Below, in pieces: positions 20,472 through 32,502 of a stretch of 64,000 bases of DNA (position 1 is the stretch's first letter; each line of letters begins with the position of its first letter). A program made the translations under genes and the position numbers. The stretch is from Lonicera japonica (lineage: Eukaryota; Streptophyta; Magnoliopsida; Dipsacales; Caprifoliaceae). Below the pieces are notes generated by a model. It was not told where the DNA came from, made no database searches, and saw only the letters and a list, made by a program, of their open reading frames with translations. Location of the stretch: positions 31,564,087 through 31,628,086 of the forward strand of contig CM038469.1 of the NCBI GenBank assembly GCA_021464415.1, given 5' to 3'.

Positions 20472-22076
20472 TCACATATCTGATATCTTTGTGAAAGTGG
20501 GAATACTTTGTTCATGCTTGAAGAAATTATGTGGATCAACTACAGTCTTCACTTGAACCAACCTCTTAAAATTATCTTTAAAGTATTTGGTACCCCACTT
20601 GCTTGCTTCTTTGTAGCTCGTCCCTACTCCAAAATCAAGATCAACGTAGTTCACATATGCCCCCCTTGGATTCTTAGAGACATAAGAACCCAAATAGCTA
20701 TATAGTGATCTGCTGAAGTTCAAACGCTTATTTTGTTCCTCCACTGTTGTATTTGCATCCCACATAACTCCAATGAACATCATGTATAAGTTTCCAGCTC
20801 TATGGGGGTACGGAAGTGCCGACTCTGAGAACTCGTACATCCTTCCACCATACGGGGACATATCTATAACTATCGCGCCGTCATCTACTTGAAAGTACCT
20901 TTCCCATATCCCTTCAAGCCCTTCTACAGGAATTGGCACTTTCACATAGTCTGATTTTCCTTTAAGGTATTGCCTAGGGATGGCAGATCTATTAAGCAAA
21001 ACCTCAATCGATTCACCTAATGTGAATGCACTACCTCCGGCAAAGAATAACGCAGATTTGATCCATGGCATTTCCATAAAGTCTTCTGTCACCAGACCCA
21101 ATTCAGGGAAGCTTTCTTTCATCAGTAAAAATAGCCTATCAGCTCCTCCAAGAAACAGCGCTTCGAATGTGATTTGAACTGTTCTTATTCCATTTTGAGT
21201 TACTGCTGTAATTGAAGTTCTAAGATAAAGATCTGTATCCAATTTGGGAGCGACGGTTTGCCATTTATGAAGCAACGTGGTACCATTTTGTTCTAAGGTC
21301 CGTCTAACTGCAAAAACGGTCACAATTTTCGGTACATAAACTAACTTCACCTTCCATGCAATAACGATTCCGAAATTAGAAGCAATACCGCCTCTAATGG
21401 CCCAAAAGAGATCTTCACCCATTGACTCTTTGTCCAGTACTCTCCCATTAACATCCATAAAACGAGCATTGATAACATTATCAGCAGCAAGGCCATACTT
21501 ACGTTTCAATGTGCCATATCCTCCCCCACCAATGAGCCCACCTGTGCACACGGTCGCCCAAAAACCCCCGGGAAAGGCATACGTACTACTTTTTTCGGCA
21601 ATTCTGTAGTACAGTTCCCCTAAACTCGCACCACTACCAACCCATGCGGTCCCACTGGCAACATCAACTTCGACTGATCGAAAGTTAATCATATCGATCA
21701 TGACAAACTCGATAGGGGATACTGTGGAATAAGAAAGACCCTCGAAATCGTGCCCCCCAGCCCGAATTCTTATTTGGATATTGTGTTTCTTGGCACAATA
21801 AAGGACTGTTTGGATTTGGGATTCATGGATAGGTGTTACAATAACTGCAGGTTTAGTTCTAGAGGATGATGCAAACCTTAAGTTTTGAATTGAGAAGGCT
21901 AATACAGAGTTGTATGAAGAGTTTTTTGGGGTGTAAATGACTTGCGAAATTGGGGCGGGGTCTTCAGAATATTGGGCGTTAAGGCATTGAATAAAAGCTT
22001 CACTAGTTAGAGCTGAAGAAGTTGCACAATAAAGAGAGCAAAGAAGAACAAAGAGAAGCAATGAATATGACTTCAT
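20472..22076 (-). CDS. BBE-like FAD-linked oxidoreductase (reticuline oxidase-like), gene 1
   Basis: An intact, intronless 534-residue protein. I start it at 22076 (MKSYSLLLFVLL): the frame can extend to 22142, but the TATA box at 22129-22137 lies inside that extension. Residues 1-22 form a secretory signal peptide. The FAD-binding PCMH-type domain (about 75-250) contains IRAGGHDFEGLSY, with H109 in the position that links 8-alpha to FAD in BBE enzymes. C31 and C94 fit the conserved disulfide. The C-terminal BBE domain reads NYVDLDFG...WGTKYFKDNFKRLV...VDPHNFFKHEQSIP. In the cofactor loop FPGGFWATVCTGG the usual second FAD-linking Cys (FPxGxCPTVGVGG) is Trp173, and a Cys appears four residues later (C177). 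It probably acts in the secretory pathway or vacuole as an oxidase or dehydrogenase; the substrate is unknown. Confidence 0.93.
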   Translation of the reverse strand: MKSYSLLLFVLLCSLYCATSSALTSEAFIQCLNAQYSEDPAPISQVIYTPKNSSYNSVLAFSIQNLRFASSSRTKPAVIVTPIHESQIQTVLYCAKKHNIQIRIRAGGHDFEGLSYSTVSPIEFVMIDMINFRSVEVDVASGTAWVGSGASLGELYYRIAEKSSTYAFPGGFWATVCTGGLIGGGGYGTLKRKYGLAADNVINARFMDVNGRVLDKESMGEDLFWAIRGGIASNFGIVIAWKVKLVYVPKIVTVFAVRRTLEQNGTTLLHKWQTVAPKLDTDLYLRTSITAVTQNGIRTVQITFEALFLGGADRLFLLMKESFPELGLVTEDFMEMPWIKSALFFAGGSAFTLGESIEVLLNRSAIPRQYLKGKSDYVKVPIPVEGLEGIWERYFQVDDGAIVIDMSPYGGRMYEFSESALPYPHRAGNLYMMFIGVMWDANTTVEEQNKRLNFSRSLYSYLGSYVSKNPRGAYVNYVDLDFGVGTSYKEASKWGTKYFKDNFKRLVQVKTVVDPHNFFKHEQSIPTFTKISDM

Positions 22077-22128
22077 TTTTTTCTTATTGTGAATTGGTGT
22101 ATAAGATATGGCAATGTCCACGTACTGT

Positions 22129-22137
22129 CTATTTATA
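22129..22137 (-). promoter_or_regulatory. TATA box of BBE-like gene 1
   Basis: TATAAATAG on the minus strand, about 53 bp upstream of the start codon at 22076, leaving a short leader. The identical box stands before gene 2, and similarity extends about 140 bp further upstream. Confidence 0.8.
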
Positions 22138-22289
22138 GGCAATTTTCAAGAGTCAGTACTGTTATGAGTAAGCTAAGAGGGGAAATGAAATGATTGCGCC
22201 AAAACATGCATATTGGGAAGACTGGTCAATATTAATCAAAATATAAATCAATTAAAGCAAGCTCGAACCCGTTAGCGTATGTAGATTTA

Positions 22290-23207
22290 GGGGGTGGATT
22301 GGATTTAGAATCTATAGGATTTTTATGGACTTTTAAAGTTTATGGGTATTCAATTAAGATTTTAAAAAGTCTTTTAAAATCATGATGTATTTAATTGAGA
22401 TTTTAAAAAGTCTTTTAAAATTTTGATGTATTCAATTAAGATTTTAAAATATCCGTCTAAATTTTATGGTATTCAAAAGTCTAATGACTTAGTAGAATTT
22501 TAATTAGCGGTGGATTTTGGTGGATTGTAAAGCATTTTTTATACATAAAAATCCATCTTGAAATCTTCTCACTTACCCAGAGATTTCAGATGGATTTCTA
22601 ATTCATTTAAGAACTTTACTCAACATTCTCTTTCCCCCGCTTCCCCTTCCCCTAGCTCTCTCTCAAAATCCAAATTTCTTATTATGTGATGAATGCATTA
22701 TAATTTTTTCTCCATCCCTATAAAGTCTTTATTCTATCTTTTACTAATGTTGTTATCACGCATTAACATAATTTCAAATAGTTAGACCGCTAATTATCGT
22801 TCAAATTTTTAAAAACAATTCATGTCAATTTCATTAAAAAATACTAGTAGGGTGAGAAGTCTAATTTTGTAGGTGCAGTATGAATTTTTATAATGTATTT
22901 CGTTAATTGTCTTTACATTTTTGATAATATTACTTTAAACTCGTAATTAATTTATTTTATTGTTTGTCTTTTGTCTTTTGTCTTTTTTATTTTTTTAATG
23001 AACTTTTTAAAATCTGCAGAAATTCATGAACTTATTGAAATCTGCAGAAATCTATGAACTTATTAAAATCTGCAGAAATCCAAAAGAATCTATGCATTAA
23101 AATTTGTCAAACTCTATAAGGATTTGAAACAATCTATAAACTTAACATAATTCACATATTTCAAAAAGTCGATTAGAATCTTTTAAAATTTGAATTGAAT
23201 ACACCCC
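22290..23207. mobile_element. MITE-like insertion upstream of BBE-like gene 1
   Basis: This 918-bp stretch is absent from the corresponding place upstream of gene 2. The ends are imperfect inverted repeats, GGGGTGGATTGGATTT on the left and, inverted, GGGGTGTATTCAATTC on the right. Inside, about three ~50-bp repeats carry ATTCAATTAAGATTTTAAAA. No transposase frame and no clear target duplication were seen, so the superfamily is unassigned. It begins about 150 bp upstream of the TATA box. Confidence 0.6.
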
Positions 23208-23339
23208 AACTCTACGTAACAAGAATAGTTTTAAATTCCAACAAGGCTAAAACGAGTTGGAGTAAGTTAAAATCTCATAAAAAAGTAATTTTAAATTCTT
23301 CAAGAAATAGTTAATGTATTAATTAATTAATTTATACAT

Positions 23340-25756
23340 GCTCAAATGTGTTGAATAAATTCTACTAAGACAGGGCCAGTCCTAATATATAGAGGGTTTT
23401 GTGCAAAAGTTAGAATATAAGATCTTTAATTTTATTATATACAAAATACTTATTGGGCCTTATATATGTTGATACAATATTCATTATATTTATACCCTTG
23501 CATAAGTTATATATATATAAGGTACAGTGGGTGTTTTTGTTTTTTTTTTTCATTCTTCTAAATAAAAGTGTTTATGTTGTGGAAAGAGACTTTGGTTAAA
23601 TTGCTGGAAATGGGAGGAAAAAGTTCCAAAATGGAACACGTATGACAAGTATCGTACTATTTTGGCATGTATTTCTTCCAATCTTAAAGAATTTTTTTTA
23701 CAAGATATATATCTATATTAATATAGAAAAAAAAGTTCTCCGACTCAATTATGACATTAAATTTTTGTAGTTTGTGTTACTTTTTTACAAGATATATATT
23801 TATAACGATATAAAACAAAGGTTTTTTGATACATGAAAGTTCTTCAAATAGGTTATTTGACTTTTGTATTACATCATAAAGTATATAAGTAAAATGCACT
23901 TTTTAAACGAGAGATTGACTCATGGACTTTCTTAATTCTGCATGTACTTCATCGCTCTATTTTGTGTCTGTTTTATGCAACCATTTCTCTTCAGTGTGAT
24001 GACAGGCGCTAAAATTTCGTTTACTTTTGCGTCGGTTACTTTCGACCAAGACCTATTTTTTCCTTTGTATGAATTTAATTTCGTTTATGTTGGATTTGAT
24101 TTCATCTGACAATGAACGAAATGGTATCTGAACATCAGCATGCAATTGGAATTAATATCAATTCAACTTGATCGATATCTATAGTAATTCTTTTATGTTG
24201 GATTTGATTTGATTGATCTGGTGATGAACAAAATGATGAATTAATCATAAACTGCATGTGAATCAGATAGAGTATTGAGTCAGTCTAACAACATGATGGA
24301 TCAGCCTCAGCAAATGTTGAATATGACCCAACGCAAATGTTGAATCACCACCAGGTAAATAATCAGAATCTAAGATGTTGAGTTGATATTGTAATATGTG
24401 GTTGATAGTTGACATCCATTATCAATTGGACCATGAACTACTTGATGCAAGTATATTCTAAGTTCGTCGGTACATGAAAATTACGTTTTGTGAGGGACCA
24501 TGCATGTGCTCGTTCATCTTTTAAGATTCTTTTATGTCAGTGTACTCTCTTTTAATTATTTGTGTCGATAGACATCAAATCTAAGTCAAGTAAATAACTT
24601 TTCGTATACGTAGTAGGCTCATCAATAAGTTTCTACGTAATATTGCATTTATTAAAAGGTGGTATTATTATCTAAATAATTATCTATATTATTATAATAA
24701 TGTACGGTTTTAAAAGTATATGATGCAACTTCTCAAAACAGTATTATGAGGTGATAAATAAAATAATATTTTAATAATATGATTACTTTTACTCTTTTTA
24801 AAAATTAATTAAATCACTAAAAATATTAAATACAACACTTTAAAATTTGAGTGGAAGGATTTCTTTGTAAAGTGCAAGTGCTGCATCAAGACTCTACGAG
24901 TGCATTTGATTGGCTTACCTATCAAAAAAATTGAAATCAATACGCAGGAGGTAAAAATTAAATATGGATTTTTGGCATATATATGCCCATTTTCATTACA
25001 AACAAGGAATTATCTAACCGTGCAAGCTATGTGTATTTTGCATGTTGGCCAATCACTAATTAACTGTCATTATCAGCCGACTAACGTGAACTAACTGAAG
25101 GCGGATCGATCGAGTCTAGTCGGCCAACGAAAAGGAGATGGCTGAGCTGGAAGATAATGATGGAAAATAACCACTTGTATAAATGTGAAGAGGGTCAGGT
25201 ACATCTAGTATCTTAGATTACTCCCCAAGTTTACTCTTTATAATAATTTTCATACACACCCTAGCTATCATATAATTATAAATAGGAAGCAAAATCCACA
25301 GCCATGACACATTAATTTCAATACTCTATACTCTCTACTCACTCCCACACTTTCTTTCCTTCTTCCCCAAGTAAAAATCATAATTTACTATTATACTTCT
25401 TTTAATCTTTTAAGCAAATATAATCATCACACACACATGGAGGATGTACTGTTAAATTGGGAATTAAAGACCTTGTATTTTCTCTGTTTTACTGCTCTTA
25501 AGTTTATCAACACAATTCAACTTTTTCATTCATAATTCTTGGTTACAAAATAAGCAAACTGGTTTTATTCTTTTCAATATGGGTTTGGTTAGTTTTTAAC
25601 CAGGCACACCGTCAAACTATTTTATAGTTTGAAAATTTCCAAGGAAATATTGTATCTTAAGCATTCTAATTTTCATGGAAAAGAACCGAAACCAAACGCC
25701 CAATAAATCTAAATAATTATCTAGATGAACATACCAACCAATCTTATTATAATTTT
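23340..25756. repeat. Upstream segment, unit A copy
   Basis: Non-coding, AT-rich DNA with blocks shared with unit B (45690-47110, 49440-49522, 57239-58400) and unit C (62541-63870). A marker is the stretch around ATGGAACACGTATGACAAGT at 23630, repeated at 46384 and, with changes, at 62607. Relative to B and C, unit A lacks about 410 bp (B 45908-46317). No gene is supported. Confidence 0.75.
25277..25285 (+). promoter_or_regulatory. Possible plus-strand TATA box of a lost gene
   Basis: TATAAATAG is followed by a CT-rich leader-like stretch (25330-25375) and an ATG at 25437 with only a short frame. Unit B keeps the leader (57955-58010) but has lost the TATA region. This may be the promoter remnant of a gene cut off by duplication. 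Weak evidence. Confidence 0.3.
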
Positions 25757-26623
25757 GAGTAAATAACACTAAAAGCCCTTAAATTATATCCTAAGTTCAA
25801 TTAAACCCTTAAACTTAATTTTATGTCAATTGAGCCCTTAAACTAATCAATTTAAACACCAACGGCCATTCTATCCAAATCTCCGGTTAAATCAAACAAA
25901 TTGGAGGGCTTTTTGGCCGCTTAAACTTGTGTGCAAATATATGTCAGCCCACATTGATATATATATATGGGTTATGTTAACATACGTTCTTTGGGCACAT
26001 GTTATGCATTTACATTTGGAAATAATAAACTCCCAATTCGCGTGCATATTAAATATGACATTTATTCTTATACAAAAGTTCATTCTTTCCATTTATAGTA
26101 GTTTTAACGTGTGCCCTAAGGGCACATGCTATCATTTTCTTGTATATATATGGTCCGATTCAGGTGCAAACCACCTATGCAAATTGTGTGGCGTATATGT
26201 CCAGAAATTGATATATATATATATATATATATATAAGGGAAGGATCTAAAAAGGACCATTTGTTTGGTCCTTAAATGCGGACCAATCATTTTGAGAGAGT
26301 AAACGGATGAATTTTTTTATGAAACTTGGTGAAGATGATCTCCATGATTAGCAAATCATCTCCACCAAATTTCATCAAAAATTTCAACCGGGAAGTTGGT
26401 TAACTAAATATCTATAATTTTACGGAAAGAAACGCACATATATATCAATTTTTTAGCTAACACTCTTCCCGATTGAATTTTACAATGAAATTTGGTAGAG
26501 GTGATCTGTTAATCATGGAGATCATCTTCATCAAGTTTAAGGGTTCAATTGACACAAAATCAAATTTAGGGCTTAATTGAAACTCATGACATAGTTTAAA
26601 CGCTTTTGGTGTCATTTACACTA
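25757..26623. mobile_element. Terminal-inverted-repeat element (MITE-like), with internal insertions
   Basis: The left end GAGTAAATAACACTAAAAGC and the inverted right end TAGTGTAAATGACACCAAAA extend as an imperfect ~55-bp inverted repeat. The middle (about 25920-26270) is unrelated AT-rich DNA with (TA)n at about 26211-26234 and two opposed copies of a GGGCACATG motif, probably secondary insertions. No transposase was found. Confidence 0.55.
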
Positions 26624-27164
26624 AAATTTTTAGTTCATAAGCCATGTGAGCCCATTCTGAAGCAAAATGAACCAAGAAAATAGCTAATAAATTTGGAAAA
26701 ATAGAAAAGATAAAACACAGGCAGCAGAGCCGATGGTTTATGTTTTATTATTTTTCGTCAAGTACTTTTGATCTTTCTGCTTCATTCCTCTAATGCTATA
26801 AGGGGATCGATAGGGCAAAAAACAAAGTAGATAAATGAAGATTTGCTGAGAACATATGATCCAGAATTAGTGTCACTTCATTAATCAACAGTTCACCTGT
26901 ATGTATGTAAGTCTTCAATTTATAGAGGTTTCAACCATTTACAAGGAGAGGAAACAATGGAGACAATTTCTTTAACCCTTTGCTCCACGTACAATACTTC
27001 TAACCTTGTAATTCAAAAAAAAATTCAAGTTGAATTTGTGCATACATAATATAGGAGCATAATGCAAATGTTGACTAGTTATAGTTATATGAAAAGATTA
27101 TTTCAGTTGTTTCTTTTTAGTTGGAACTTATTTATGGCCAAAGACAGGCTCTCGGCCTCACCAT
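26624..27164. other. AT-rich spacer, nothing recognised
   Basis: No frame, repeat or RNA gene seen. It contains the 3' side of the minus-strand SAP-domain pseudogene, but no further exon could be supported. Confidence 0.4.
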
Positions 27165-28385
27165 AAATGTATATTGTTGTTTGGCTGCACCATAACTCTC
27201 CTTAACAATCCTTCCAACAATAATTCTTTTCGCCAGAGGATTTCCTGTCCTCGTCACTTTGTTAAACCTGTTTTGAAGTTTAACTTGTTTGAGAACATAA
27301 TAATTCTAATGTAATCAAGGGTCAACCATAAAAATCCTTAATTATTGGAGCATATTTTTGAAATACAACTTTTAATTGGGACATCCCAATAAGGAAATCA
27401 TAAAATAAAGGAAAATCTCCGAATGAGTTCTTACTTTTCATATACTTTTTACGAGAACAATACTTCTCCTTTACAGACATCACCTAAATGCATGGAGAAA
27501 CAAAAGGTTTCATTGTCAAAATAAACAAGTACATGAAAGAAAATAGAAAGAGTTAAAAATTGAGTAAAAAGTTGCGCCCTAAAGAAAAAAGGATAGTGTA
27601 CCAGTACAATTGATGTCGAAGGTTGATCTGGGATATATTGCTTCACCATTACCATCTTTTATCCTAAGGTGCAAACATCATTTAAGAAGAACATTCCAAC
27701 ATATAAAATGTTAAAAAAAAGTATGAACTTAATTCCAACAACTCGCCTCATACTTCAAGACTACAATAGATAAGCATCTAATGATACATTATTAAGAAAA
27801 TTCTACAAATCTAAAAACCTGTTCAATAATCCTATCCATTTATATGAAACTGATACAAACTATGTTATGAATATATGCGATAATGAATTTACAAGAGGAA
27901 AGCAATTCAATTTCAAACTGGTAATACAAAAGACCATAACTTCAACTGAGATTAGCGTTCAGAGTTTAGGATAATTATTGGAGATGGACAGGTACCAAAG
28001 ACCTGTTCTCAAACTCCATATAACCATGTAGTCTACAAACAAATAACAACCATATTCCAACTCTCGAGTGCTTGTTTTTATCCAAAAGCATATACGTGGG
28101 GATTTAAGATCACTGTCTTAGTCATTCTTTGTTCAAAAATATTATATGTATATATTGTTCACGATTACGATTTCTAGTCAAAATTTAATCAAGAATCATA
28201 TAAAAAAACAACTTGAGTCTCAAGTACCAATCATCACAAAACAAAGTCGTCAAAGAAACACCAAAGGCCTATATTAGACAAACCAGCGCAAGCAAGCAAG
28301 GAAAAACTCACCTATAATGCTCCTTGATCCCTCTGACCATAGTCCCTGACAATCTCAATCCATGCTCCGGCAAATAAGCTCTACA
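27165..28385 (-). pseudogene. SAP-domain / CCCH zinc-finger 62-like gene fragment, four exons
   Basis: Four minus-strand exon pieces in order: 28385-28312 encodes YLPEHGLRLSGTMVRGIKEH, a SAP (DNA-binding helix-extension-helix) motif, ending at a GTGAGT donor; 27665-27600 encodes IKDGNGEAIYPRSTFDINC; 27490-27431 encodes LGDVCKGEVLFS*KVYEK with an in-frame stop; 27258-27165 encodes RFNKVTRTGNPLAKRI then VGRIVKESYGAAKQQYTF. From memory these match, in order, the SAP plus DUF7699 part of plant zinc-finger CCCH protein 62-like proteins. The stop, and the absence of the 5' and 3' ends, show a broken partial copy. Intron-like spacers suggest DNA-level duplication rather than retroposition. The family name is not verified. 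Confidence 0.6.
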
Positions 28386-28751
28386 CTCCATTAGACTTAG
28401 TTCTTGTTGTAAATATATCCTTTATGTAGATTTCAGAAAGCATCATTCGATAATTAAGACACTTTGAGGAGCTAAAAAAGATTGGTTTTCAATAAAAACT
28501 CACAGGACGTCATGAAATAACAATATCCATATAATGATATCATCAATACATTTACATTTTGTTTATTAAAACAAACAATAACAATAAAATTTTGAATAAA
28601 ATTTTGTTACAAACGTATCTTACACATAAAAATTTACTCATATATACAGAAAAATCATATGATCAATACATTAACCAAGTATCATCCATATATTTTTTGG
28701 AAATATTGCAGTTAATCATCAATTCGTTGATAACTTCGTGAATGAGGATAA
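28386..28751. other. AT-rich spacer at the unit A/B boundary
   Basis: No gene seen. The unit B homology with the PMD-minisatellite segment begins abruptly at about 28752. Confidence 0.4.
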
Positions 28752-28945
28752 AAGATTATGAGAGTTATAGGGTTTATATGGGTAAATTATGTAATTTTCT
28801 AAAACTTGAGGGTCCTTTGGTTTAATTATGAGAGTTATAGGGTTTATAGTGATAAATTATGTAATTTTCAAAACCTGAGGGTACTTTGGTGTAATTATGA
28901 GAAGTTATATGATTTATAAGGGTAAATTATGTAATTTTCAAGGCT
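28752..28945. repeat. ~69-bp minisatellite, copy B (about three units)
   Basis: Same unit as at 2905-3175 and 4598-5130 (TTATAGGGTTTATA... GGGTAAATTATGTAATTTT). It marks the left edge of unit B and lies in the intron next to PMD-type exon 1 copy B. Confidence 0.85.
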
Positions 28946-29247
28946 ATCTTGGATATTATGAGTTTACGTGTGAGTTTCAAAGGTGAAAGTATGTAATTCC
29001 TAAATCTGATATTATTATTTAGGATATCATATGAACTAACATGATATTATTTTTAACATGCAGGGGGAACTAAAAAACAGGAATGCAAAGATCAAACAGT
29101 ATCCTTACATGGAAAACATAGAATAAATGACATATCATTCACATATTCTTAGAGAAGCATGCATCTTTTACGAAGTATCTATACCAGCATACATAAATAG
29201 CTGCACATACATATTTATTAAAAAGAAAGAATTCAAAAGAAGCGTAC

Positions 29248-29493
29248 CAGGGACCGGCGACAAATCTTGGGAGAGACTGGCTCCATGAGGAGCCAAGGAA
29301 CATTCGGGACCAGAGCAGCCCGAGTCATGTCCCGATACACCACAGCACGGTTGTAATCCACGCCATCCTCACCATACCAGTCGATCCCCTCCCAATCGTC
29401 ATAATGGGGACTACAACGAATAACTCCATGAGTATCGGTGTAAGTAACCTCCTCGTGGTCACTCTCCAAGAGGTCAGGCTAAGCGAGATCCAT
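29248..29493 (-). pseudogene. PMD-type gene exon 1, copy B (premature stop)
   Basis: The homologous start codon is at 29493-29491, but codon 5 is TAG where copy A has a Gln codon at the equivalent place. The frame then stays open from about 29469 (MESDHEEVTYTDTHGVIRCS) through WEGIDWYGEDGVDYNR to a GTACGC donor at about 29247. A TATATAA box lies at 29629-29635. The downstream PMD exons were not duplicated here. It is uninterrupted by Cassandra, and so gives the empty target site for the copy A insertion. The function is not known. Confidence 0.55.
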
Positions 29494-29628
29494 GTTAAAT
29501 ATGAAAAAAACGGTAGGAAAAGTGTCTGGGAAGCCTAAAAGTGGCAGGGCTTCTGCGCTAGAGAGTAGAGAGAAGAGAAGGCTAGAGAGAGAAAGAGATA
29601 ATGAGGTGGAATGATTTCAACAAGGGGA

Positions 29629-29635
29629 TTATATA
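29629..29635 (-). promoter_or_regulatory. TATA box for PMD-type exon 1, copy B
   Basis: TATATAA on the minus strand, matching 6668-6674 in copy A. It is now only about 20 bp from the end of the large palindrome. Confidence 0.45.
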
Positions 29636-30121
29636 CCTGGTGCGATTGTTACGTGGTTGATGTGCCAAGAAATTGGTACATTATAACCCACTAATTTATA
29701 CTTTGGAGAGCATATATTTTTATATTTGTTGTATTTTTAGTGTTTTTCAGGTGTTGAGAATTAAGTTGGAAGATTACAAAGCAAAAAGAGATTGGCTACG
29801 CACATCACTTGTATTCAAGAAGTTTCTGGCATTAATCCGTACAGAATTTAAAGAAAACTCCAGAGATAAAAGTTTGAGATCTTTGAGTTAGCTACGCGTG
29901 AACGAAAACCTTGCATCAATCGGAATTCGGAAAAGAAAGTTATGGCCAAAATAAGATCAGTGCGCTAAAATATTGATTCTAGCGGAAATGTGTTAATTTA
30001 ATAAATATGTGATTTTTTTGGCCCAGCCCACTTGCAGCCCATCTCATCTCAGAACTTGCAGCCCACAACTCAACACAACCCTAATGTCACGACCCGCTTA
30101 ATATTGTCCCAGAAAAACGAA

Positions 30122-30334
30122 AAATTCTGGAACGTTATGGAGGATTACGGAATTTTCTAAAACATTATGGAACGTTATGGAGGATTACAGAATTTTCTAG
30201 AACGTTATGGAATTATGGAGGATTACAGAATTTTCTAGAACGTTATGGAATTATGGAGGATTACGGAATTTTCTAGAACGTTATGGAATTATGGAGGATT
30301 ACGGAATTTTCTAGAACGTTATGGAATTATGGAG
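30122..30334. repeat. 38-bp tandem repeat in the left palindrome arm (five units)
   Basis: Five GGATTAC-containing units carry GAATTTTCTAGAACGTTATG, at 38-40 bp spacing. The right arm has only two. The three-unit difference (about 114 bp) accounts for most of the arm length difference. Confidence 0.85.
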
Positions 30335-30528
30335 AAGAGCCTCCAACCTTCTAGAGTATTCTAGAAGGACCTAGATGTAGAACTTTCTAGAATAACCTAG
30401 TTGTAAATAATCTTGGTAGATTATTCTAAAGTATTCTAGTTAAAGATATTTGTATAGAAAGTTCTGGAATGTAAATCTAGACCATTAGATTGGTTTGATC
30501 TCGACCGTCCATTAGGGAAGGCCTCCCC

Positions 30529-30537
30529 TATAAATAG
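30529..30537 (+). promoter_or_regulatory. TATA box, left palindrome arm
   Basis: TATAAATAG precedes a leader that runs to a CAA|GTAAGTA splice-donor-like site at 30689. Transcription would proceed into the palindrome centre and through the complementary arm. Confidence 0.6.
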
Positions 30538-32288
30538 GTGGAGGGTTCATTTGTGTTGGGGAGATAAGAGATATGAGAGGGAGATAAGCATAGATATATA
30601 TATAGGGAGTGAGTTGTATTCTAAGCTTTACTATTGCAATTAATTCGGAATTATTTTCTTCTTCTTCAATTTATTTGCGCGTATTCAAGTAAGTATTTAA
30701 TTTATTTATTTGTGTATTATTTAATTATGTTTTGTGTTTTAATTGCAAGCATGCTAGGCTAGATTATTATCTAGGGTAGAGGATGATTATATTTGATTGA
30801 TTCCATTGCACATATTCATGCCAATTAATTCTACCCATTAAATGCTTTAATGTTAAAAAAATAATTCTTCCTATTGAATGCCTATTTTAATTGATAAAAA
30901 ATAAAATTGGATTCTCGTTATAATTTTTTGGATTCATTTTATAATTTGTTAAAAGTGGATATAAATTGTGTTTTGACAGATATAGTGAGTGTTTTGGTTA
31001 TATATATATAAGTTTGGCTGTGGAAGAATTAACAATTAGACTTTAAAAATTAATTGGGCTTAAATGATTTTATTTTCCGCATCTAATAGAGTCGAGAGAC
31101 CAAATTAATGCGAGACAAATAGTAGAATTTATTAGGTATGAATATTATGAATATGATATCAAATATATGATTTCTCCATCCTAGTATTTTATAAATAGAT
31201 TGTTTTTCTAATATTTTATTAATTGCTTATTTAGTTAGTATTTTATTAATTAAATATTTTATTAGTATTTTTAATTGATAATTCACAATCTCCCAATTTT
31301 TAAACTAGATTAGGAATTAATCAAAAATTAGTAAGTGGTAAAAATATCAAGTCTCTTGGGTTCGACCTCGCACTTGCATAAACTATACTATATACCGATT
31401 CGTGCGCTTGCGAGTAAATAAAACAAGTTTTTAACGCAACAATAGTTTATGCAAGTGCGAGGTCGAACCCAAGGGACTTGATATTTGTACCACTTACTAA
31501 TTTTGATTAATTCCTAATCTAGTTTAAAAATTGGGAGTTTGTGAATTATCAATTAAAAACACTAATAAAATATTTAATTAATAAAATACTTACTAAATAA
31601 TCAATTAATAAAATATTAGAAAAATAATCAATTTATAAAATACTAGGATGAAGAAATCATATATTTGATATCATATTCCTAATATTCATGCCTAATAAAT
31701 TCTACTATTTGCCTCGCATTAATTTGGTCTTTCGATTCTATTAGATGCGGAAAATAAAATCTTTTAAGCCCAATTAATTTTTAAAGTCTAATTATTAATT
31801 CTTCCACAACCAAACTTATATGTATAAAACCAAAACACTCACTATATCCGTCAAAACACAATTTATATCCGCTTTTAACAAATTATAAAATGAATCCAAC
31901 AAATTATAATGAGAATCCAATTTTATTTTTATATCAATTAAAATAGGCATTCAATAGGAAGAATTATTTTTTAACATTAAAGCATTAAATTGGTAGAATT
32001 AATTGGCATGAATATGTGCAATGGAATCAATCTAATATAATCATCCTCTACCCTAGATAATAATTTAGCCTAGCATGCTTGCAATTAAAACACAAAACAT
32101 AATTAAATAATATACAAATAAATAAATTAAATACTTACTTGAATACGCGCAAATAAATTGAAGAAGAAGAAAATAATTCCGAATTAATTGTAATAGTAAA
32201 GCTTAGAATACAACTCACTCTCCATATATATATATATATATCCATCTATCTCTCATATCTCCCTTTTTAACACAAATGAACCCTTCAC

Positions 32289-32297
32289 CTATTTATA
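32289..32297 (-). promoter_or_regulatory. TATA box, right palindrome arm
   Basis: Mirror copy of the left arm promoter (TATAAATAG on the minus strand), with the mirror splice-donor-like ACTTAC at 32143-32148. The two promoters face each other. Confidence 0.6.
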
Positions 32298-32502
32298 GGG
32301 GAGGCCTTCCCTAATGGACGGTCGAGATCAAACCAATCCAATGGTCTATATTTACATTCCAGAATTTTCTATACAAATATTTCTAACTAGAATACTATAG
32401 AATACTCTAGAATAATCTACCAAGATTATTTACAACTAGGTTATTCTAGAAAGTTCTACATCTAGGTCCTTCTAGAATACTCTAGAAGGTTGGAGGCTCT
32501 TC

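Noticed and set aside
22077..22142. N-terminal extension of BBE-like gene 1 (22 extra codons)
   Set aside because: The TATA box lies within it, gene 2 has no equivalent, and a signal peptide starts cleanly at the second methionine (22076).
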